Positions 50,666-60,398 of a DNA stretch of 64,000 nucleotides are shown piece after piece. The DNA is from Saccharomonospora sp. NB11 (GTDB lineage Bacteria > Actinomycetota > Actinomycetes > Mycobacteriales > Pseudonocardiaceae). The stretch spans positions 186,001-250,000 of the forward strand of contig NZ_JACBJG010000004.1 of the NCBI RefSeq assembly GCF_015910535.1, given 5' to 3'. The position numbers and the translations under genes are program-made. Each line of letters begins with the position of its first letter. Position 1 is the stretch's first letter. The notes under the pieces are model-generated. The model was not told the origin of the DNA and searched no databases. It saw nothing but the letters and a program-made list of their open reading frames with translations.

Positions 50666-51763
50666 ATGGCCGAGGTGTCGTTCGTCGAAGCGTCCCGACT
50701 CTTCCCGGGCAGCCCTCCCGTGCGCGCGGTGGACAAGCTCTCCCTCGACATCGCCGACGGCGAATTCCTCGTCCTGGTCGGCCCCTCGGGTTCCGGCAAG
50801 TCCACCGCCCTGCGGATGCTCGCGGGCCTGGAGGACGTGGACGAGGGTTCCATCACCATCGGTGGCAAGGACGTCACCGGCGTCTCCCCCAAGAACCGCG
50901 ACATCGCGATGGTCTTCCAGTCGTACGCGCTCTACCCGCACATGACCGTCGCCGAGAACATGGGCTTCGCGCTCAAGATCAAGCGAGTGCCGAAGACCGA
51001 GATCGCCGCACGGGTCGCCGAGGCCGCTCGCCTGCTCGACCTCACCGACTACCTCGACCGCAAGCCCAAGGCGCTCTCCGGTGGTCAGCGTCAGCGCGTG
51101 GCGATGGGCCGGGCCATCGTGCGGGAGCCCGCCGTGTTCCTGATGGACGAGCCGCTGTCCAACCTGGACGCCAAGCTGCGGGTCGAGACGCGTGCCAACA
51201 TCACAGCCCTGCAGAGCAGGCTGGGCACCACCACCGTCTACGTCACCCACGACCAGGTGGAGGCCATGACGATGGGGCACCGGGTGGCGGTGCTCAAGAA
51301 CGGCGTCCTGCAGCAGTGCGACACCCCGAAGGCGCTGTACGACACCCCGACGAACGTGTTCGTCGCCGGGTTCATCGGCTCGCCCGCCATGAACCTCACG
51401 ACCGTGCCGCTGACCGACGGTGGCGCCACGCTGGACGGGCTCACGATCCCCGTCGCCCGTGACGTCCTGGCGGGGAGCGCGGCGGACCTGCGGGAGGTGA
51501 CCGTCGGCATCCGGCCGGAGGGCCTGCGCGCCGCCTCGGCGGACGAGCCCGCGCTGGAGCTGAAGGTCGAGCTGGTCGAGGTCCTCGGCTCCGACGCCTA
51601 CGTGTACGGGCAGGTGGACGTCGGTGGGCGCAGCGAGCGGTTCATCGTGCGCACCGAGGCCGACCGGGCCCCGTCGTTCGGCGAGACCATGCGGGTGACG
51701 CTGCGGCACGCCGACGCCGCGCACACGTTCGACCCCGAGACGGGACAGCGCCTCACCGCCTGA
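50666..51763 (+). CDS. Sugar ABC transporter ATPase, MsmK/UgpC type
   Basis: A 365-residue ABC ATPase. Walker A is VGPSGSGKSTALRM (about residues 38-51), Q-loop MVFQSYALYPHMTV, signature LSGGQRQRVAMGRAIV, Walker B VFLMDEPLSNLDAKLR and the switch histidine in YVTHDQVEAM. The C-terminal ~120 residues are the regulatory OB-type domain of carbohydrate ATPases (VTVGIRPEGLR). No permease or binding protein lies nearby, so it is probably a shared ATPase serving several sugar importers, as MsiK does in Streptomyces. ATG 50666 follows AGAGGAAC. Confidence 0.93.
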   Translation: MAEVSFVEASRLFPGSPPVRAVDKLSLDIADGEFLVLVGPSGSGKSTALRMLAGLEDVDEGSITIGGKDVTGVSPKNRDIAMVFQSYALYPHMTVAENMGFALKIKRVPKTEIAARVAEAARLLDLTDYLDRKPKALSGGQRQRVAMGRAIVREPAVFLMDEPLSNLDAKLRVETRANITALQSRLGTTTVYVTHDQVEAMTMGHRVAVLKNGVLQQCDTPKALYDTPTNVFVAGFIGSPAMNLTTVPLTDGGATLDGLTIPVARDVLAGSAADLREVTVGIRPEGLRAASADEPALELKVELVEVLGSDAYVYGQVDVGGRSERFIVRTEADRAPSFGETMRVTLRHADAAHTFDPETGQRLTA

Positions 51764-51833
51764 GTTCCACACCCGGCACCGCATCCGGCGGGTGCGTCGC
51801 GCGTAGGTGACGTGCCAGCGGGTATGGACCCGC

Positions 51834-52586
51834 ATGTGGTCCTCGCAGGATGCGGTGCTCGTGGTGACGGCGCGCATGATTCCCCGGCTGGTGCGCCACC
51901 CCGTGTGGCAGTCGGGCCGACCCGACGACGGTGCTGGGCAAGGGGTGCTGCTCGTCCCCGGCTTCGGCTTCGGTGACTGGAGTCTGCGGCCCCTGCGCGC
52001 CTGGTTGCGTCGCCGCGGCTACGACGCCCGCGGAACCGGCACCGGCCTGAACCTCGGCTGCACGACCACGCTGGTGCGGCGGATCGAGCACCGGCTGGAC
52101 GAGTTGGCCCGTGTGACGGGACGCCGCGTGATCGTGGTCGGGCAGAGCCGGGGTGGCTGGCTCGCGCGGATCGCCGCGGTCCGCCGACCGGACCTGGTGC
52201 GGGCGCTGGTCATGCTCGCCGCGCCCGTGCTCGATCCCCTCGGGGTCCACACCCGTGGCGTGGAGTTCGCGCGGGCCCTGGCACGCGTGTCGGCCTGGGG
52301 AGTACCCGGCCTGCTCGACGCCGACTGCCTCGACGGGACCTGCCATCGGCGCAACCGGGCGCTGCTGCGCAAGCCATTGCCGCGCCGGGTCCCGGCCGTG
52401 TCGGTGTTCTCCCGCCGGGACGCGGTGGTGCCGTGGGCGCTGTGCCAGGACCCGTGCGCCGACTGCGTCGAGGTGACCAGCTCGCACACCAGCATGGGCC
52501 TCGATCCCGAGGTCTACGTCGTGCTCGACGGGCTGTTCGGCCGGTGGAGCGCCGACCCGAGGCCCACGCCGTACGCCGTCCGTTGA
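51834..52586 (+). CDS. Alpha/beta hydrolase
   Basis: A 250-residue protein. VLLVPGFGFGDWSLRPL is the oxyanion-loop region and VIVVGQSRGGWLARIAAV has the GxSxG nucleophile elbow (GQSRG). The final histidine is probably in VTSSHTSMGLDPEV and the acid in FSRRDAVVPW. No signal peptide is convincing. ATG 51834 is one of several possible starts, none with a good ribosome site. The family resembles lipases and esterases with short lids; substrate unknown. Confidence 0.82.
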   Translation: MWSSQDAVLVVTARMIPRLVRHPVWQSGRPDDGAGQGVLLVPGFGFGDWSLRPLRAWLRRRGYDARGTGTGLNLGCTTTLVRRIEHRLDELARVTGRRVIVVGQSRGGWLARIAAVRRPDLVRALVMLAAPVLDPLGVHTRGVEFARALARVSAWGVPGLLDADCLDGTCHRRNRALLRKPLPRRVPAVSVFSRRDAVVPWALCQDPCADCVEVTSSHTSMGLDPEVYVVLDGLFGRWSADPRPTPYAVR

Positions 52587-52597
52587 TCGTGTCCGGC

Positions 52598-53413
52598 TCA
52601 CTGCCCCGCTCGTAGGGACACGCTCTGTCCTCGCCGCAACAGTCGCACCTGTGTGTGCAGCCGCCGTTCCTCCACCTCGACGAGGAAGTTCGACACCGGT
52701 GAGGTGAACAGGCCGTAGTCGTCGTGGTGCACGGGCACCGCCTCGGCCGGTTCGAGCAGCTCCAGCAGGTCGGCGCCGAGGCGGTCGTCCATCGACAGTC
52801 GCAGACCGAGGACGCGCGCGCCGCCGAGGTGCACCACGGCGAGGTCGAGGACGGGGAACCGCTCGGCGACGGGGCGCAGCGCTGCGTGTGGCACCGTGTC
52901 GCCGCTGAGGTAGATCCGCAGCGGCTCGGACGCCGGTGTCGGCCGATACTCCAGCACGCTGCCCTGTACCGGCGGCAACACGAGATGGTCGAGCACGGTG
53001 CCCGAGTGCCGCGCCGGGACGGCGGTGACGGTGAGGGTCGCCTCGCCACTGCGCAGGACCTCGCTCTCCCACACCCGCAGCGGAGTGGCCGCCGTGAACC
53101 CGTGCCGTCCCAACCGGCGGGCGGCGTGGTGGGTGGTCAGGATCGGCACGTCCCGGGGCAGGTGCCGTCGCGCCGTGGTGTCGAAGTGGTCGCCGTGCAG
53201 GTGTGACAGCACCACGGCGTCGAGCCTCGGCAGATCGGACGGTTGCGCGGCGGGTTCCGTCCGACGCCAGGTGACAAGGCCGTGCCCGATGTGCACCCAC
53301 TGCCCCCGGTGGAGGAAGTTCGGGTCGGTGAGCACGGTGAACGGTCCGAGTCGCAGCAGCGTGGTCGCCGTGCCGAGGACGGTCAGGGTGTCGGGCGCGG
53401 GCTCCAGCGGCAT
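52598..53413 (-). CDS. Metallo-beta-lactamase-fold hydrolase
   Basis: A 271-residue MBL-fold protein. It has VVLSHLHGDHFDTTA (HxHxDH metal motif, about residues 67-81), a later metal histidine in VPARHSGTV, the bridging aspartate in YLSGDTVPH and HHDDYGLFTSP at the end. The arrangement is that of UlaG/RomA-like cytosolic MBL proteins. The ATG at 53413 lies 3 bases after the stop of the gene upstream, so the two are co-transcribed. Confidence 0.88.
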   Translation of the reverse strand: MPLEPAPDTLTVLGTATTLLRLGPFTVLTDPNFLHRGQWVHIGHGLVTWRRTEPAAQPSDLPRLDAVVLSHLHGDHFDTTARRHLPRDVPILTTHHAARRLGRHGFTAATPLRVWESEVLRSGEATLTVTAVPARHSGTVLDHLVLPPVQGSVLEYRPTPASEPLRIYLSGDTVPHAALRPVAERFPVLDLAVVHLGGARVLGLRLSMDDRLGADLLELLEPAEAVPVHHDDYGLFTSPVSNFLVEVEERRLHTQVRLLRRGQSVSLRAGQ

Positions 53414-53415
53414 GC

Positions 53416-53952
53416 CTACTCCCGTGGCAGCGGACCGACGTCCGGGCGGCGCCCCGGCAGGCGCTGCGCGTGGAGCTGCCCGGGCCCTGGGCCCCACCGA
53501 TTCGCGAGCGCGTCGGCCACCGCGCCGGTGGCGAAGGCGTAGACCGCCTTGTGCACGAGGTCCACGACGAGCTCGTCACGCGGCCACGTCCACGGGGGCG
53601 CGCCCACTCCCGTGGCGTTCTCGAACGTCTGGTCGTTGGTCAGGCGCACCGCGAAGAACAGCAGGGACGACCACGGGCCGCGCAGTCCGGCACCGGCCAT
53701 GACCCCTCGGAGCGCGCCGAGCAGGCTCGCCTGGCTCACGTGCATGGCGAGATTGCGCCGCCGGGCTCGACGCCCCCGTACGTGGTCGAGGCCGAGCAGT
53801 CGTTCGAGGGTCCGGGCGGGCACGTAGGAGTCGGGGCGTCCCGTGATGCGCTGCTCCAGCTTCTCGGCGACCGTCATGGCGACGGCTCCGCCCGTGCCGG
53901 CCAGCACGCCCAGGGCCGCCGAACGCCCCCAGGCCATCCTCGTCGCTCGCAC
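53416..53952 (-). CDS. Membrane-associated protein of unknown function (178 aa)
   Basis: From GTG 53952 (ATG 53937 is an alternative). Hydrophobic helices lie at about residues 12-28 (SAALGVLAGTGGAVAMT), 74-90 and 136-148 (AVYAFATGAVADAL), separated by basic loops. The layout recalls small DUF1440-like membrane proteins of actinomycetes, but I do not recognise it firmly. It precedes the MBL-fold gene by 2 bases. Confidence 0.65.
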   Translation of the reverse strand: MRATRMAWGRSAALGVLAGTGGAVAMTVAEKLEQRITGRPDSYVPARTLERLLGLDHVRGRRARRRNLAMHVSQASLLGALRGVMAGAGLRGPWSSLLFFAVRLTNDQTFENATGVGAPPWTWPRDELVVDLVHKAVYAFATGAVADALANRWGPGPGQLHAQRLPGRRPDVGPLPRE

Positions 53953-54026
53953 CGTCTCGCCTCACTCCGTCGCTGTGGCTCGTGGTCGACTCGGCGGGAC
54001 ACGGTGGTGTCGTCCTCCCGCCGGGT

Positions 54027-54062
54027 GGGCCGGTCCGCGCGTCCCGGACGGCGGACCGGCCC
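54027..54062 (-). terminator. Terminator downstream of the zinc-ribbon gene
   Basis: Perfect 12-bp arms GGGCCGGTCCGC (54027-54038) and GCGGACCGGCCC (54051-54062), 12-base loop, about 120 bases beyond the stop of the - strand gene and upstream of the next one. Confidence 0.7.
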
Positions 54063-54182
54063 GGTGCCGCGGACGCCGGACCTTCGGCTCCCCCGTCCCG
54101 CGGCGCGACGGGGGAACGTCGCGGACCTCACGCGGAGGGCACGCAGCCAAACGTGTCCGGCGGCCCTCCCGGTTCCGTCGGC

Positions 54183-54497
54183 TCACGCCGCGCTCCGCGC
54201 GTCCGGGACCCGTGGCGCCGGTGCCGCGTCGGAGACGTCGAGGGCCGCGTAGCAGCTCGGGCACAACAGCCAGCCGTCGCGAACCCCGACGAGTGTCGCT
54301 TCGCAGTGTTCGCGACACCGCGCACAGGCGAACTCGACGGCACACGCCAGACTGTGCAGATCAGCGTCCGGGCGCACCGGATAGGAGGAGAGAATCTCCA
54401 CGGTCGTGTCGTCGGGAAGCACGATCGCGTGAGCCGGTTCCCCCACGACGTGGGTTGGACCTGTGCCCACCGAGGAGATCTGCGGCGCGATGCTCAT
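54183..54497 (-). CDS. Small zinc-ribbon-like protein (104 aa)
   Basis: A 104-residue soluble protein with two cysteine pairs, CARCREHC and LLCPSCYAALD, at about residues 60-67 and 81-91, spaced as in a treble-clef or zinc-ribbon. The N-terminal half is strand-like (VVGEPAHAIVLPDDTTVEIL). Not otherwise recognised. Start ATG 54497. Confidence 0.65.
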   Translation of the reverse strand: MSIAPQISSVGTGPTHVVGEPAHAIVLPDDTTVEILSSYPVRPDADLHSLACAVEFACARCREHCEATLVGVRDGWLLCPSCYAALDVSDAAPAPRVPDARSAA

Positions 54498-54649
54498 GGT
54501 GGCAGGCGTACCCCGGTCAGGGGGCGGCAAACGGCACCGCCGGAGTTGGTTCCACCTCGCTCGGCCGCCCACGAGGTGCCGTTCGGGCGGGCACTCGTCG
54601 GCCGGGTGTCGTCGGCCGCCACGGTGGCCGCTCGTTCGGGTGAGCGGTC

Positions 54650-55123
54650 TCAGCGCAGCTGCTCGACGAGCCGGTCGACGAAGACCCGTTGTGCGGCAAC
54701 GAGTCTGCTCTTCGCCCGATCGGGGGTGAACCAGTCGACGCGGTCGAGTTCGGGGAATTCGCGGACCACTCCCGATCCCTTCGGCCACTCCAGCCTGAAG
54801 GTCCCCGGCACCACGGTGGCGAGATCGAGATCACCATGCAGGGCGAAGGCGGTCACGACCTTTCCACCCGACTGCCGCACCTCCCCCAGCGGCGTCAGCT
54901 CGCCGCGCGGCGGGGGCACGCCGAGTTCCTCGGTGAACTCCCGCCGCGCCGCTGCCTCGGGCGTTTCGTCCGGCTCGTACTCCCCTTTCGGGATCGTCCA
55001 CGCCCCGGCGTCCCGGCGAGCCCAGAACGGTCCGCCCATGTGGCCGAGCAGGACCTGCGGCGTGTTCGAGACGAGGCGGTAGAGGAGGATGCCCGCGCTA
55101 CGCCGCCCGCGTGGCGGGCTCAC
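54650..55123 (-). CDS. NUDIX hydrolase
   Basis: A 157-residue protein. The NUDIX box is complete: GEYEPDETPEAAARREFTEE plus LG (GX5EX7REUXEEXGU), about residues 47-68, after the usual strand WTIPKG. FWARRDAGAWTIPKG identifies it with the group of NUDIX proteins near Ap4A/NTP pyrophosphatases. GTG 55123 overlaps the stop of the NrfD gene as TGA/GTG, so it is translated from the formate dehydrogenase mRNA although its role there is unclear. Confidence 0.9.
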   Translation of the reverse strand: MSPPRGRRSAGILLYRLVSNTPQVLLGHMGGPFWARRDAGAWTIPKGEYEPDETPEAAARREFTEELGVPPPRGELTPLGEVRQSGGKVVTAFALHGDLDLATVVPGTFRLEWPKGSGVVREFPELDRVDWFTPDRAKSRLVAAQRVFVDRLVEQLR

Positions 55124-56181
55124 CGCTCGGCGGCGCCGTCGCGCGCGGCCTGGCGGTGGCGGAGACGTTCACGCTGCGGCACCACCGTGTACTTCGGATC
55201 GGCCGCCGACACTCGGCCCGCCCCGAAGACCCCCCACTTCGTCAGCGCGGACCCCGCGAGCAGGGCCGCACCGGAGAGGGCCCGCACGATCCGGCTGCGT
55301 CGGGCCGCGAACGCCCCGGCGGTCCCGGCCACCGCCAGCGCCTCGCCGACGCGGACGAGCGTGCCGGACCGGCCCTGGTGATAGGGCTCGGCGACCATGC
55401 CGAGTCTGCGCTCCAGCAACCGCGAGGCACCGAGCTCCAACGCGGTGCCGAACAGCGCGAAGTTCCGCGCGGGTGTCAGGTCCGTGGGTCGGCGAGCGGC
55501 GAGCACCCCGAGTCCTCCCGCCGCCACCGCGCCCGAGCCGACGAAGACGTACGGCAGTTCGCGGTGCGCGTCGTGCCACGCGGGCACGGCGGTGTCCGCC
55601 ACGAGCGCCGCCGTGTAGGACGCCACTCCGGGACCCGTCACCGCCGCGGCGGCCGTGGCGGCCGCACCGATCCTCGGCAGCAGGCCCGTGACCTCCGAGG
55701 CCGCCGCGAGTCCCGCCATCGGCCCGTACACCGACAGCAACCAGGAGCCCATGCTCATCGGCGACGTGGGCTTGATGACCCGCAGCATGTTGACGAACCG
55801 CGACGGCCTGCCGAGGTCGTGCACGAGCGCCACCACCGAGGCACCGATCGCTCCCAGCGCGCCGATCTTCGTGACCCTGGCCAGGTGCGCCCGACCGGTG
55901 ACCTGCGAGCCCGCCGCCAGCAGGGACGCCCCGCCCGCGAGCCCGCCCAGGAAGAGGTAGGCGGGCACGTCCGGGACCTTCCACACCGGACCGTTGAGCA
56001 CCGGCTTGCCGTAGTACGAGGTGAACTCGGCTTCGGGGACCATGGCCTGTTCACCACGCCGTCTCCTGCGGCGTGGCCCGGGCACCCGTCCCGGCGCTCC
56101 CGTGACGGCCTCCCGTCCGGGACGCGCCGTCACGGCGTCGCGTCCGGCCCCGTCACCTCGTGCGTCGTCACGGCCGGTCAT
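55120..56181 (-). CDS. NrfD-type membrane subunit of formate dehydrogenase
   Basis: A 353-residue membrane protein. The N-terminal ~45 residues are basic and disordered. Then PVWKVPDVPAYLFLGGLAGG opens an NrfD/PsrC domain with about eight transmembrane helices, including LVHDLGRPSRFVNMLRVIKP, the family motif after helix 3 ('DLGRP.RF..ML'). It should anchor the formate dehydrogenase and pass electrons to quinone. Its start overlaps the region just after the stop of the iron-sulfur subunit, in the order catalytic-FeS-membrane. Confidence 0.9.
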   Translation of the reverse strand: MTGRDDARGDGAGRDAVTARPGREAVTGAPGRVPGPRRRRRRGEQAMVPEAEFTSYYGKPVLNGPVWKVPDVPAYLFLGGLAGGASLLAAGSQVTGRAHLARVTKIGALGAIGASVVALVHDLGRPSRFVNMLRVIKPTSPMSMGSWLLSVYGPMAGLAAASEVTGLLPRIGAAATAAAAVTGPGVASYTAALVADTAVPAWHDAHRELPYVFVGSGAVAAGGLGVLAARRPTDLTPARNFALFGTALELGASRLLERRLGMVAEPYHQGRSGTLVRVGEALAVAGTAGAFAARRSRIVRALSGAALLAGSALTKWGVFGAGRVSAADPKYTVVPQRERLRHRQAARDGAAER

Positions 56182-56182
56182 G

Positions 56183-57115
56183 TCACCGTCCTTTCCGTGC
56201 GCCGAGGAACGCCGCGGCCGCCCCGGCCGCCAAGGTCACCGCCGCCGACACGACGTGTCGCCACATCCGGGGCAGGTCCCGCGTGGTGACCACGGGGTCC
56301 GGTGGCAGTCCGTACACCTCGGGCTCGTCCAGCAGCAGGAAGAACGCCCCGTCGCCGCCCACGCCGTCGTTCGGGTCGGCACCGTAGAGCCGCGCGTCGG
56401 AGATCCCGGCGTCGTGGAGCTGCTCCACGCGGCGGGCCGCCCGCTCCCGCAGCTCGTCGAGGGGACCGAACTGGATCGAGTCGGTGGGACACGCCTTGGC
56501 GCACGCGGGTTCGAGACCGCTGCCCAGCCGGTCGTAGCAGAGCGTGCACTTCCACGCCCTGCCGTCGCCCTTGCGTTGTCCGATCACACCGAAGGGACAC
56601 GCGGGAATGCAGTAGCCACACCCGTTGCAGACGTCCTGCTGCACCACCACCGTGCTGAACTCCGTACGGAACAACGCCCCGGTGGGGCACACGTCCAGAC
56701 ACGCCGCCTCGGTGCAGTGCTTGCAGACGTCGGAGGCCATGAGCCAGCGGAACTCCCCCTCGTCTCCGGGGGCGGTGGGGGTCATGCCCGCCTCGCTCGG
56801 CGGGGTGCCGGTGCCCTGTTCGGCGAGCGCGAGCACGTCGGTGTCGGCGTGGAGGTCGGTCTGTGCCACGCCGAGGGGTTTGCGTTGTTCGATGAACGCC
56901 ACGTGGCGCCAGGTGTCGGCGCCGAGCCCGACGGTGTTGTCGTACGACATGCCCGTGAGCTCCTGGCCGTCGTCGGGCACGGCGTTCCACTCCTTGCAGG
57001 CCACCTCGCACGCCTTGCACCCGATGCACACCGTCGTGTCGGTGAAGAACCCCATGCGCGGCGGGTGGTCGACGTAGCCGGTGGAGTCGGCCGGCTCGGT
57101 CGTGGCACTGCTCAT
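56183..57115 (-). CDS. Formate dehydrogenase iron-sulfur subunit (four 4Fe-4S clusters)
   Basis: A 310-residue protein. Four cysteine clusters are visible: CIGCKACEVACKEWN, CKHCTEAACLDVCPTG, CNGCGYCIPACPFG and CTLCYDRLGSGLEPACAKAC, the ladder that carries electrons from the catalytic subunit. The C-terminus has one hydrophobic helix (VVSAAVTLAAGAAAAFLGA) followed by ARKGR, as in FdnH-type subunits that anchor in the membrane. ATG 57115 starts 1 base after the stop of the selenoprotein gene. Confidence 0.93.
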   Translation of the reverse strand: MSSATTEPADSTGYVDHPPRMGFFTDTTVCIGCKACEVACKEWNAVPDDGQELTGMSYDNTVGLGADTWRHVAFIEQRKPLGVAQTDLHADTDVLALAEQGTGTPPSEAGMTPTAPGDEGEFRWLMASDVCKHCTEAACLDVCPTGALFRTEFSTVVVQQDVCNGCGYCIPACPFGVIGQRKGDGRAWKCTLCYDRLGSGLEPACAKACPTDSIQFGPLDELRERAARRVEQLHDAGISDARLYGADPNDGVGGDGAFFLLLDEPEVYGLPPDPVVTTRDLPRMWRHVVSAAVTLAAGAAAAFLGARKGR

Positions 57116-57116
57116 G

Positions 57117-60100
57117 TCACACCTCGGTCCCCGTCTCGTCGGTGATGCCCGCACGCCGGCGGTACTCCTCGACCAGTGCCACGCGCGCCGGTCCCCTCGG
57201 ACGTCGCCCCGGCCGGATGTCGCAGGCCATCGCCTTCACCTCTTGGATGTGCACGTTGGAGTCCAGCGCCATGCCCGCCAGCTCGTTGGCCGCGTCACCG
57301 GTGGACAGGCCGTTGGGCCCCCAGTGGTACGGCAGACCGATCTGATGCAGGGTCCGCCCCTGGATGCGCAGTGGGCTCATGCGTTCGGTGACCAGCACCC
57401 GGGCCTCGATGGCGGCCCGGGCCGACACGATCGTCGCCCACCCCAGGTGTTCCAGCCCCCGTTCCGCCGCGAGCTGCGGGGAGATCTCGCAGAACATCTC
57501 CGGCTGCAGCTCCGACAGGTAGGGCTGCCACCGCGACATGCCGCCCGCCGTGTGGTGTTCGGTGAGCCGGTAGGTCGTGGCGACGTACGGGAACACCTCC
57601 GACCCGGGTTGCGACCCGCTGGGCTGGTAGCGGGCGTACTCGTGCTGCAGCACGTCACGCACCGGGTTGCGTTGCTGGCCGTACAGGAGGTTGTCGAACG
57701 GCGACTCCTGCGGCTCGTAGTGCGTGGGCAGCGGCCCGTCGGTGAGTCCGGCGGGCGCGTAGAGCCACGCCTTGCCGTCGGCCTGCATGACGAACGCGTC
57801 GACCCCCGACAGCGCGTCGGGCCCGGTCGCGTCCGGGTCCGGCACGAAGTCCGGCGGCTTTTCGGCGTCGAAGTCGGGCACGTCGTGACCGACCCATCGC
57901 TTCCGCTCGGCGTCCCACCACACGTAGGCCTTGCGTTCGCTCCACGGCCTGCCGTCGGGGGCGGCGGAGGCACGGTTGTAGAGGATGCGCCGGTTCAGCG
58001 GCCACGCCCACGCCCACTCGGCGGCCACCCAGTCCTGCTCCGACGACGGTTTGCGTCGCGCGGCCTGGTTCACGCCGTCGGCGTAGACGCCGCAGTAGAT
58101 CCAGCAGCCGCACGCCGTCGAACCGTCGGAACGCAACTGCTGGTACCGCGACAACGGCCTGGCCTGCGCGTCGTAGCCGTTGATCTCGGCGAGCACGGCC
58201 TCCGCCTCGGGTTCGTCGTGCGGCCCCTTGGTCGGGTAGTCCCACGTCAGGTCGAGGATCGGCCGGTCCCGTTCCCGCGTCGAGCCCGCGAGCTTCTCGC
58301 GGATGATGCGGCCGAGGTGGAAGGCGAACCACAGGTCGCTGCGGGCGTCGCCCGCCGGTTCCACGGCCTGGTAGTGCCACTGCAGCAACCGCTGCGTGTT
58401 GGTGAAGCTGCCGTCCTTCTCGGTGTGCGTGGCCGCGGGCAGGAAGAAGACCTCCGTGGCGATGTCGGTGGTCTTCAGCTCCCCGCTCTCGATCTCGGGG
58501 CCGTCCTTCCACCAGGTGGCGCTCTCGATCATCGAGAAGTCGCGGACGACGAGCCAGTCCAGGTTGGCCATGCCCATGCGTTGTGCCTTGGCGTCGGCCG
58601 ACCCGACGGCGGGGTTCTCGCCGAGCAGGAGGTAGCCCTTGCACGTGCCCTTCATCTGCTCGATCACCGTCTCGTAGGTGCCGTGGCTGCCGGTCAGGCG
58701 AGGCAGGTAGTCGAAGCAGAAGTCGTTGTCGGGCGTCGCGGCCGGTCCCCACCACGCCTTCAGCAGGCTCACCAGGTACGACCGGAGGTTGCCCCAGTAG
58801 CCCTTGTGCGCGCTCTCGGCCTCGACGAACGTGTCGAGGCTCAGATCGCTCTTCGCGTGCGGCATCGGGAGGTAGCCGGGCAGCAGGTTGAACAACGTGG
58901 GGATGTCGGTGGACCCCTGGATCGAGGCATGGCCCCGCAACGCGAGGATGCCGCCACCCGGCCGTCCGATGTTGCCCAGCAAGAGCTGCAGGATCGCCGC
59001 CGTGCGGATGTACTGCGCCCCGACGGTGTGCTGGGTCCAGCCGACCGCGTAGGCGAACGCGGTGGTGCGGTCGCGGCCGGAGTTGTCGACCAGTGCCTGG
59101 CACACCCTCAGGAAGGTCTCCCTCGGCACCCCGCAGATCTGCTCCACGACCTCCGGGGTGTAACGCGCGAAGTGCCGTTTGAGGATCTGGAAGACACAAC
59201 GCGGGTGGGTCAGCGTCGGGTCGGTCTCGGGTTCGTTGCGGATCTCCGGACCGCCCGAGCCGTGTGCCTCCCCACGCGCTGCCTCCGACACGCCGCGATC
59301 GCGTTGCAACTGGTCCGGGTGCCCGGACGCGGGTCGCACGCGCGCGCCCTGGTACTGCCAGGACGACGGGTCGTAGAGGCGCTTCTCACGGTCGAATCCG
59401 GAGAACAGACCGTCGAGGTCCTCGGCGTCGACGAAGTCCTCGCTCACGATCGACGCGGCGTTGGTGTAGGCCAGCACGTAGTCGCGGAAGTAGCGCTCGT
59501 TCTCCAGGACGTAGCGGATGATGCCGCCCAGGAACGCGATGTCGCTGCCCGCGCGCAGCGGCACGTGCAGGTCGGCCATCGCGCTCGTGCGGGTGAAGCG
59601 CGGGTCGACGTGGATCACCGTGGCGCCGCGTGCCTTCGCCTCCATCACCCACTGGAAGCCCACCGGATGACACTCGGCCATGTTGGAGCCCTGGATGATG
59701 ATGCAGTCGGCGTTGGCCAGGTCCTGCTGGAAGGTCGTCGCACCACCGCGACCGAAGGAGGTTCCCAAACTGGGAACCGTGGAGGAGTGTCAAATGCGCG
59801 CCTGGTTCTCGACCTGCACGGCGCCGAGGGCGGTGTAGAGCTTCTTGAGGAGGTAGTTCTCCTCGTTGTCCAGGGTCGCGCCGCCGAGGCTGGCGAAGCC
59901 GAGGGTGCGGTTGGTGGTCTTGCCGTCCACCTCGGACTGCCACCCGGCCTCGCGGGCCTCCAGGATCCGGTCGGCGATCATGTCCATCGCCGTGTCGAGG
60001 TCGAGGGTCTCCCAGTCGGTGCCGTACGGCCTGCGGTAGAGCACCTGGTACTGCCGTGTCGACCCGGTGGTGAGTTGGAGGCTCGCCGAGCCCTTCGGAC

Positions 60101-60365
60101 ACAACCTGCCGCGGCTCACCGGCGAGTCGGGGTCCCCCTCGATGTGCGTGACCTTGCCGTCCTTGACGAAGACGTTCTGCCCGCAGCCCACGGCGCAGTA
60201 GGGGCACACCGACTTCACGACCTTGTCGGCCCCGGCAGTGCGGGCGAGCAGCGACTCGCTGACCTTGCTCTTCGCCGCCGCGCCCCGGCCGGTGCGGTCG
60301 CCTTGGGTGAACTGGCGGTAGACGGGCCAGCTCGCCAGCCACTGTTTCCACTGCCCTCGCGTCAT
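57117..60365 (-). CDS. Selenocysteine-containing formate dehydrogenase catalytic subunit
   Basis: The reading frame is 1082 codons with an in-frame TGA at 59790-59792, codon 192, read here as selenocysteine. The context is NQARI-U-HSSTVPSLGTSF followed by GRGG, the same as E. coli FdnG/FdhF around the active-site Sec. Upstream are the 4Fe-4S motif VCPYCAVGCGQN with a fourth Cys in GRLCPKGSAS, and the Mo-bisMGD domains follow (SNMAECHPVGFQWV, and later CDIRPGRRPRG at the end). The enzyme oxidises formate to CO2. There is no twin-arginine signal at the N-terminus, so the active site probably faces the cytosol. It is the first gene of the fdh operon. If the TGA were a stop, two useless fragments would result. 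Confidence 0.92.
59760..59778 (-). promoter_or_regulatory. SECIS element for UGA-selenocysteine decoding
   Basis: In the mRNA, GGUUCCCAGUUUGGGAACC forms an 8-bp stem with a GUU loop, starting 11 nt after the UGA. The E. coli fdhF SECIS has the same 11-nt spacing and a similar GGUU-start stem. SelB should bind it. It lies inside the coding sequence, so its codons are also under protein constraint. Confidence 0.85.
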
Positions 60366-60398
60366 CGCGTTCCCCTCGCTTCGTCAGCCGGACCGCTC

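Noticed and set aside
53956-54182. Small open frames on both strands after the membrane-protein gene
   Set aside because: No ribosome sites or conserved sequence; the stretch contains the terminator hairpin instead.
59768-59792. Formate dehydrogenase broken by a stop codon (pseudogene)
   Set aside because: The TGA is exactly at the selenocysteine site, both halves are in one frame, and a SECIS hairpin follows at the correct distance.
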